Part shown: positions 61,549 to 64,000 of the stretch, piece after piece | Layout: each line of letters begins with the position of its first letter | Position numbering within the stretch: the stretch's first letter is position 1 | Source of the DNA: DATBHM01 sp963772375 | GTDB taxonomy: Bacteria > Actinomycetota > UBA4738 > JACQTL01 | Assembly (NCBI GenBank): GCA_963772375.1 | Contig: CAVYXG010000001.1 | Coordinates: forward strand, 558,001 to 622,000 | Length of the DNA stretch: 64,000 nt | Direction of reading: 5' to 3' | Translations under genes and position numbers: made by a program | The notes under the pieces: generated by a model | Told to the model about the DNA's origin: nothing | Seen by the model: only the letters and a program-made list of their open reading frames with translations | Database searches by the model: none

Positions 61549-62337
61549 GTGCCCTTCGAGACGATCGCCTACGACGTGGATGGACGCGTCGCCACCATCA
61601 CGCTGAACCGCCCCGACAAGCGCAACGCGATGAACGCGGCGATGTTCTCCGAGCTGGGCGACGCGGCGGTCGAGGCGGCCGGCGCCGACGACGTCCGCGT
61701 GGTGCTCGTCCGGGGCGAGGGCGCGTCGTTCTGCGCCGGCATCGACCTGGGCGCGTTCGGCGAGCAGCTCGCCCAGGGGGCTGACGAGCTCCGCGAGTTC
61801 ATCGAGCTGGCCCAGCGGCCGTTCGCCGTCCTGGCCGGGATGCCGAAGCCCACCGTGGCCGCCGTACAGGGTCACGCGCTCGGCGCCGGCTGCCAGCTCG
61901 CCCTGGCGTGCGACCTCCGCGTGACGGCCGAGGGGACGAGCTTCGGCATCCTCGAGCTGAACTTCGGGATCATCCCCGACCTCGGCGGGAACGCTCGCTT
62001 GGCCGCCCTGGTCGGGCCGGCCCGGGCCAAGGAGCTCATCTGGACGAGCGCCCGTTTCGACGCCGAACAGGCGGATCGGTGGGGCGTCGTGAACCGCGTC
62101 GTCCCCCCCGACCAGCTGCAGGAGACCGCCGCACGGCTGGCCCGCGAGCTCGCCGGACGACCGCCGCTCCCCGTGCGCCGAGTCAAGGACTTGGTCGATC
62201 GCGCGGGGCACGAGGACCTGGCATCGGTGATGGCCGGCGAGCGGGAGGCACAGATCGAATGCCTGCGGAGCGACGACCACAAGGAGGCCGTCGCTGCGTT
62301 CTTCGAACGACGGGAGCCGAGATTCTCGGGACGATGA
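61549..62337 (+). CDS. Enoyl-CoA hydratase/isomerase-family protein
   Basis: 262 residues, crotonase fold. RVATITLNRPDKRNAMNAAM, ASFCAGIDLGAFG (oxyanion-hole region) and GHALGAGCQLALACDLRV are typical. The two catalytic Glu positions appear kept: FGILELNFG and ARAKELIW. It hydrates enoyl-CoA in fatty-acid or amino-acid degradation. GTG 61549 has GGGAGGAAG upstream. Its TGA overlaps the ATG of the phosphoesterase gene, an odd pairing. Confidence 0.92.
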   Translation: MPFETIAYDVDGRVATITLNRPDKRNAMNAAMFSELGDAAVEAAGADDVRVVLVRGEGASFCAGIDLGAFGEQLAQGADELREFIELAQRPFAVLAGMPKPTVAAVQGHALGAGCQLALACDLRVTAEGTSFGILELNFGIIPDLGGNARLAALVGPARAKELIWTSARFDAEQADRWGVVNRVVPPDQLQETAARLARELAGRPPLPVRRVKDLVDRAGHEDLASVMAGEREAQIECLRSDDHKEAVAAFFERREPRFSGR

Positions 62338-63818
62338 ATCGACCGGGCCGAACCTCTTGGGCGCGGCTCGTCGCGACCGGGGTGGCGTTCGGCCTGCTGG
62401 TGGCGTGCACGGGGCACACGGACCGGCCGGCCGTCGCGCCCGGCACCCCCGCGGCTGCCGGTCTCCCGACGAGCGGCCCCACCACGTCGGCGACCGGCTC
62501 GCCCTCGCCGACGCCCGCCGCCCTGACCCGGCACACGGACTCGAAGCCGGCGCACGCGTACCACCCGCATCCGATCCCGGGGACCGTGCTGGCCGACGCG
62601 CGGCAGCTCGCTGCGGCGCGCGCGCACATCAAGCACGTCGTGTTCATCATCAAGGAGAACCGGACCTTCGACACCTACTTCGGGGACTTCCCCGGCGCCG
62701 ACGGAGCGCGAACCGGCAAGCGGTGCAACGGGTCGGTCGTCCCGCTCACTCGCCCCCGGGACCGGACGCCCGACGTCGAGCACCACTTCATCCCGGGCCT
62801 GATGGCCGTCAACGGCGGCAAGATGAACTGCTTCGACCAGCTGTGGGACGGCCACCAGCTCCAGTCCTACATCCAGTACCGCCCGGACCAGATCCCCGCG
62901 TACTGGCGGTGGGCGAAGAAGTACACGCTCGACGACCGGTTTTTCAGCTCGCTGTACGGGCCGAGCGGCCCCGAGCACCTGTGGACGATCGCCGCGCAGT
63001 CCGACCGGTTCATCGACCACGAGGCGCCGGGCACGTTCGGGTCGAACGACATCTCCCGCGAGTACTGCGACGACCACCAGGAGCTGGCGTGGTCGTTCAA
63101 GGTCCTCACCGAGGAGCAGAAGCAGGAGGTGTTCACCGACGAGGAGTCGCGGGCGACCGTCCCGCGCATCCACAATTTCTTCACGGAGCGGTGGCCGTGC
63201 TTCGACATCAAGGTGTTGCCGGACGAGCTCACGGCGCACCACGTGAGCTGGCGGTACTACCGGGGCGACAACCCGTTCGTCGACCCGCTCCGGCAGATCC
63301 ACCACATCTGGTTCGGCCCCGAGAAGCGGGACCGCGTCACCGAGCCGCAGTTCATCCCGGACGCATCGAACGGCCGCCTCCCGGCCGTGTCGTGGTTGAC
63401 ACCGCCGGTCGGCCTGTCCGAGCACCCGCCCGGAAGCGTGTGCGAGGGCGAGAACTGGACGGTCCGGACGATCGACGCCATCATGCGCGGCCCGGACTGG
63501 GCCTCGACGGCCATCGTGCTCACGTGGGACGACTTCGGCGGGTTCTACGACCATGTCCCACCTCCCCACCTGGACATCTACGGGCTGGGGCCGCGCGTTC
63601 CGACGTTGATCATCTCGCCGTGGGCCCGGCAGGGGTTCGTCGACGGCGCGCCGCTCGAGTTCTCGAGCGTGCTCCGGATGATCCAACGCCTCCACGACCT
63701 GCCGACCATGGCCGGCCGGGACAAGGTGGCGGGCGACATGCTGGAGGCGTTCAACTTCGACCACCCGCCGCGCCCCCGGCTCATGCTCGCCCAGCGGGAC
63801 TGCTCGAACGTACGCTGA
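62334..63818 (+). CDS. Phosphoesterase-family lipoprotein (phospholipase C / acid phosphatase type)
   Basis: 494 residues. Lipoprotein signal with lipobox LLVACTG, then a Pro/Thr/Ser linker (~30-75). The phosphoesterase domain (PF04185 type) opens HVVFIIKENRTFDTYFGDFP and includes YGPSGPEHLWTIAAQSDRFI, SWLTPPVGLSEHPPGSVCEG and VLTWDDFGGFYDHVPPPHLD, which carry metal-binding Glu, Asn, Asp and His. Relatives are non-specific phospholipases C and acid phosphatases attached outside the cell. The ATG overlaps the preceding TGA (ATGA). Confidence 0.9.
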   Translation: MNRPGRTSWARLVATGVAFGLLVACTGHTDRPAVAPGTPAAAGLPTSGPTTSATGSPSPTPAALTRHTDSKPAHAYHPHPIPGTVLADARQLAAARAHIKHVVFIIKENRTFDTYFGDFPGADGARTGKRCNGSVVPLTRPRDRTPDVEHHFIPGLMAVNGGKMNCFDQLWDGHQLQSYIQYRPDQIPAYWRWAKKYTLDDRFFSSLYGPSGPEHLWTIAAQSDRFIDHEAPGTFGSNDISREYCDDHQELAWSFKVLTEEQKQEVFTDEESRATVPRIHNFFTERWPCFDIKVLPDELTAHHVSWRYYRGDNPFVDPLRQIHHIWFGPEKRDRVTEPQFIPDASNGRLPAVSWLTPPVGLSEHPPGSVCEGENWTVRTIDAIMRGPDWASTAIVLTWDDFGGFYDHVPPPHLDIYGLGPRVPTLIISPWARQGFVDGAPLEFSSVLRMIQRLHDLPTMAGRDKVAGDMLEAFNFDHPPRPRLMLAQRDCSNVR

Positions 63819-63824
63819 AAGCCG

Positions 63825-64000
63825 CTACGAGCCCGAGCCGTTCGGATACCCCTGGCTCCACTGCGCCGACGGCGCGTCCCGGAAGTCGATCGTCGCGTCG
63901 CCGCGCGCCAGCGCGTCGAACAGCCGGTCCATGGCCACGGTGGCCTCGGCGTCGGTGGTGGCCGACGCGAGCGTGTAGAATTCCGCCTCGCCCTCGGCCT
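63825..64000 (-). CDS. 3' part of an unidentified gene
   Basis: The minus strand is open from the window edge to TAG at 63827-63825, giving 57 residues with AEGEAEFYTLASATTDAEAT and DARPSAQW-like text near the end (DAPSAQWSQGYPNGSGS). The start lies outside. It converges with the phosphoesterase gene (six bases apart). No family can be named from this tail. Confidence 0.55.
   Translation of the reverse strand, partial: AEGEAEFYTLASATTDAEATVAMDRLFDALARGDATIDFRDAPSAQWSQGYPNGSGS

Overview
The window is a gene-dense, very high-GC stretch with many GTG starts, overlapping stop/start pairs (ATGA, GTGA, TGATG), a tRNA gene without encoded CCA, a SufU-type SUF system, an F420-type LLM oxidoreductase, an ECF sigma/RskA-like anti-sigma pair and a maleylpyruvate-isomerase-like protein. 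This fits an Actinomycetota chromosome, probably of an uncultured or deep lineage. A high-GC Chloroflexota relative cannot be excluded from sequence alone. No IS element, prophage, integron or CRISPR array was seen.

Layout. 1-9.1 kb: 5' end of korA, an aldo/keto reductase, a VanZ-like protein, a tandem split MetE pair behind a SAM-type riboswitch, a frameshifted small membrane protein between two palindromic repeats, an IscA-type protein, YbaK, glycerate kinase, a DinB-like protein and a sigma/anti-sigma pair. 9.1-17 kb: acyltransferase, methyltransferase, DUF2207 membrane protein, Ca2+/H+ antiporter and a frameshifted cyclase/ATPase/TPR regulator. 17-31 kb: Fe-S assembly genes (sufU, sufS, sufC, Rieske, sufD; sufB; rhodanese; SufT-like), with sufB separated from sufD by a MazF-type toxin-antitoxin pair, an ATPase-tail remnant, a molybdopterin oxidoreductase and a secreted protein. 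31-37.5 kb: response regulator, receiver/histidine kinase, and a BtuFCD-type importer under a cobalamin riboswitch. 37.4-54.4 kb: lipoate-dependent metabolism (gcvT, lpd, E1 alpha/beta, frameshifted E2, lipB, a second E1 alpha/beta pair, lipA), interrupted by an ABC export module, a thioredoxin-TPR protein, a CsoR repressor and an ACP-acyltransferase fusion. 54.4-64 kb: TlpA-like protein, RNase P RNA, RNase HI, a zinc-ribbon coiled-coil protein, two STAS proteins, an LLM oxidoreductase, tRNA-Val, a TPR-cyclase, a zinc-ribbon protein, an enoyl-CoA hydratase and a phosphoesterase lipoprotein.

How the genes work together. The SUF genes make Fe-S clusters that LipA, the molybdopterin enzyme and KorA need. 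LipB and LipA make lipoyl groups for E2 and the glycine cleavage system, and Lpd reoxidises them. Two metabolite-sensing RNAs are visible: a SAM-type element before the B12-independent methionine synthase and a cobalamin element before the B12 importer. A TAGACT -10 box recurs before sufB, sufD, sufU, the second E1 operon and lipA, sometimes at leaderless distance.

Quality note. Three loci (small membrane protein, cyclase/ATPase, E2) carry one-base losses in otherwise well-conserved proteins, one of them in a run of seven C. Indel errors of a long-read assembly are at least as likely as true pseudogenes.
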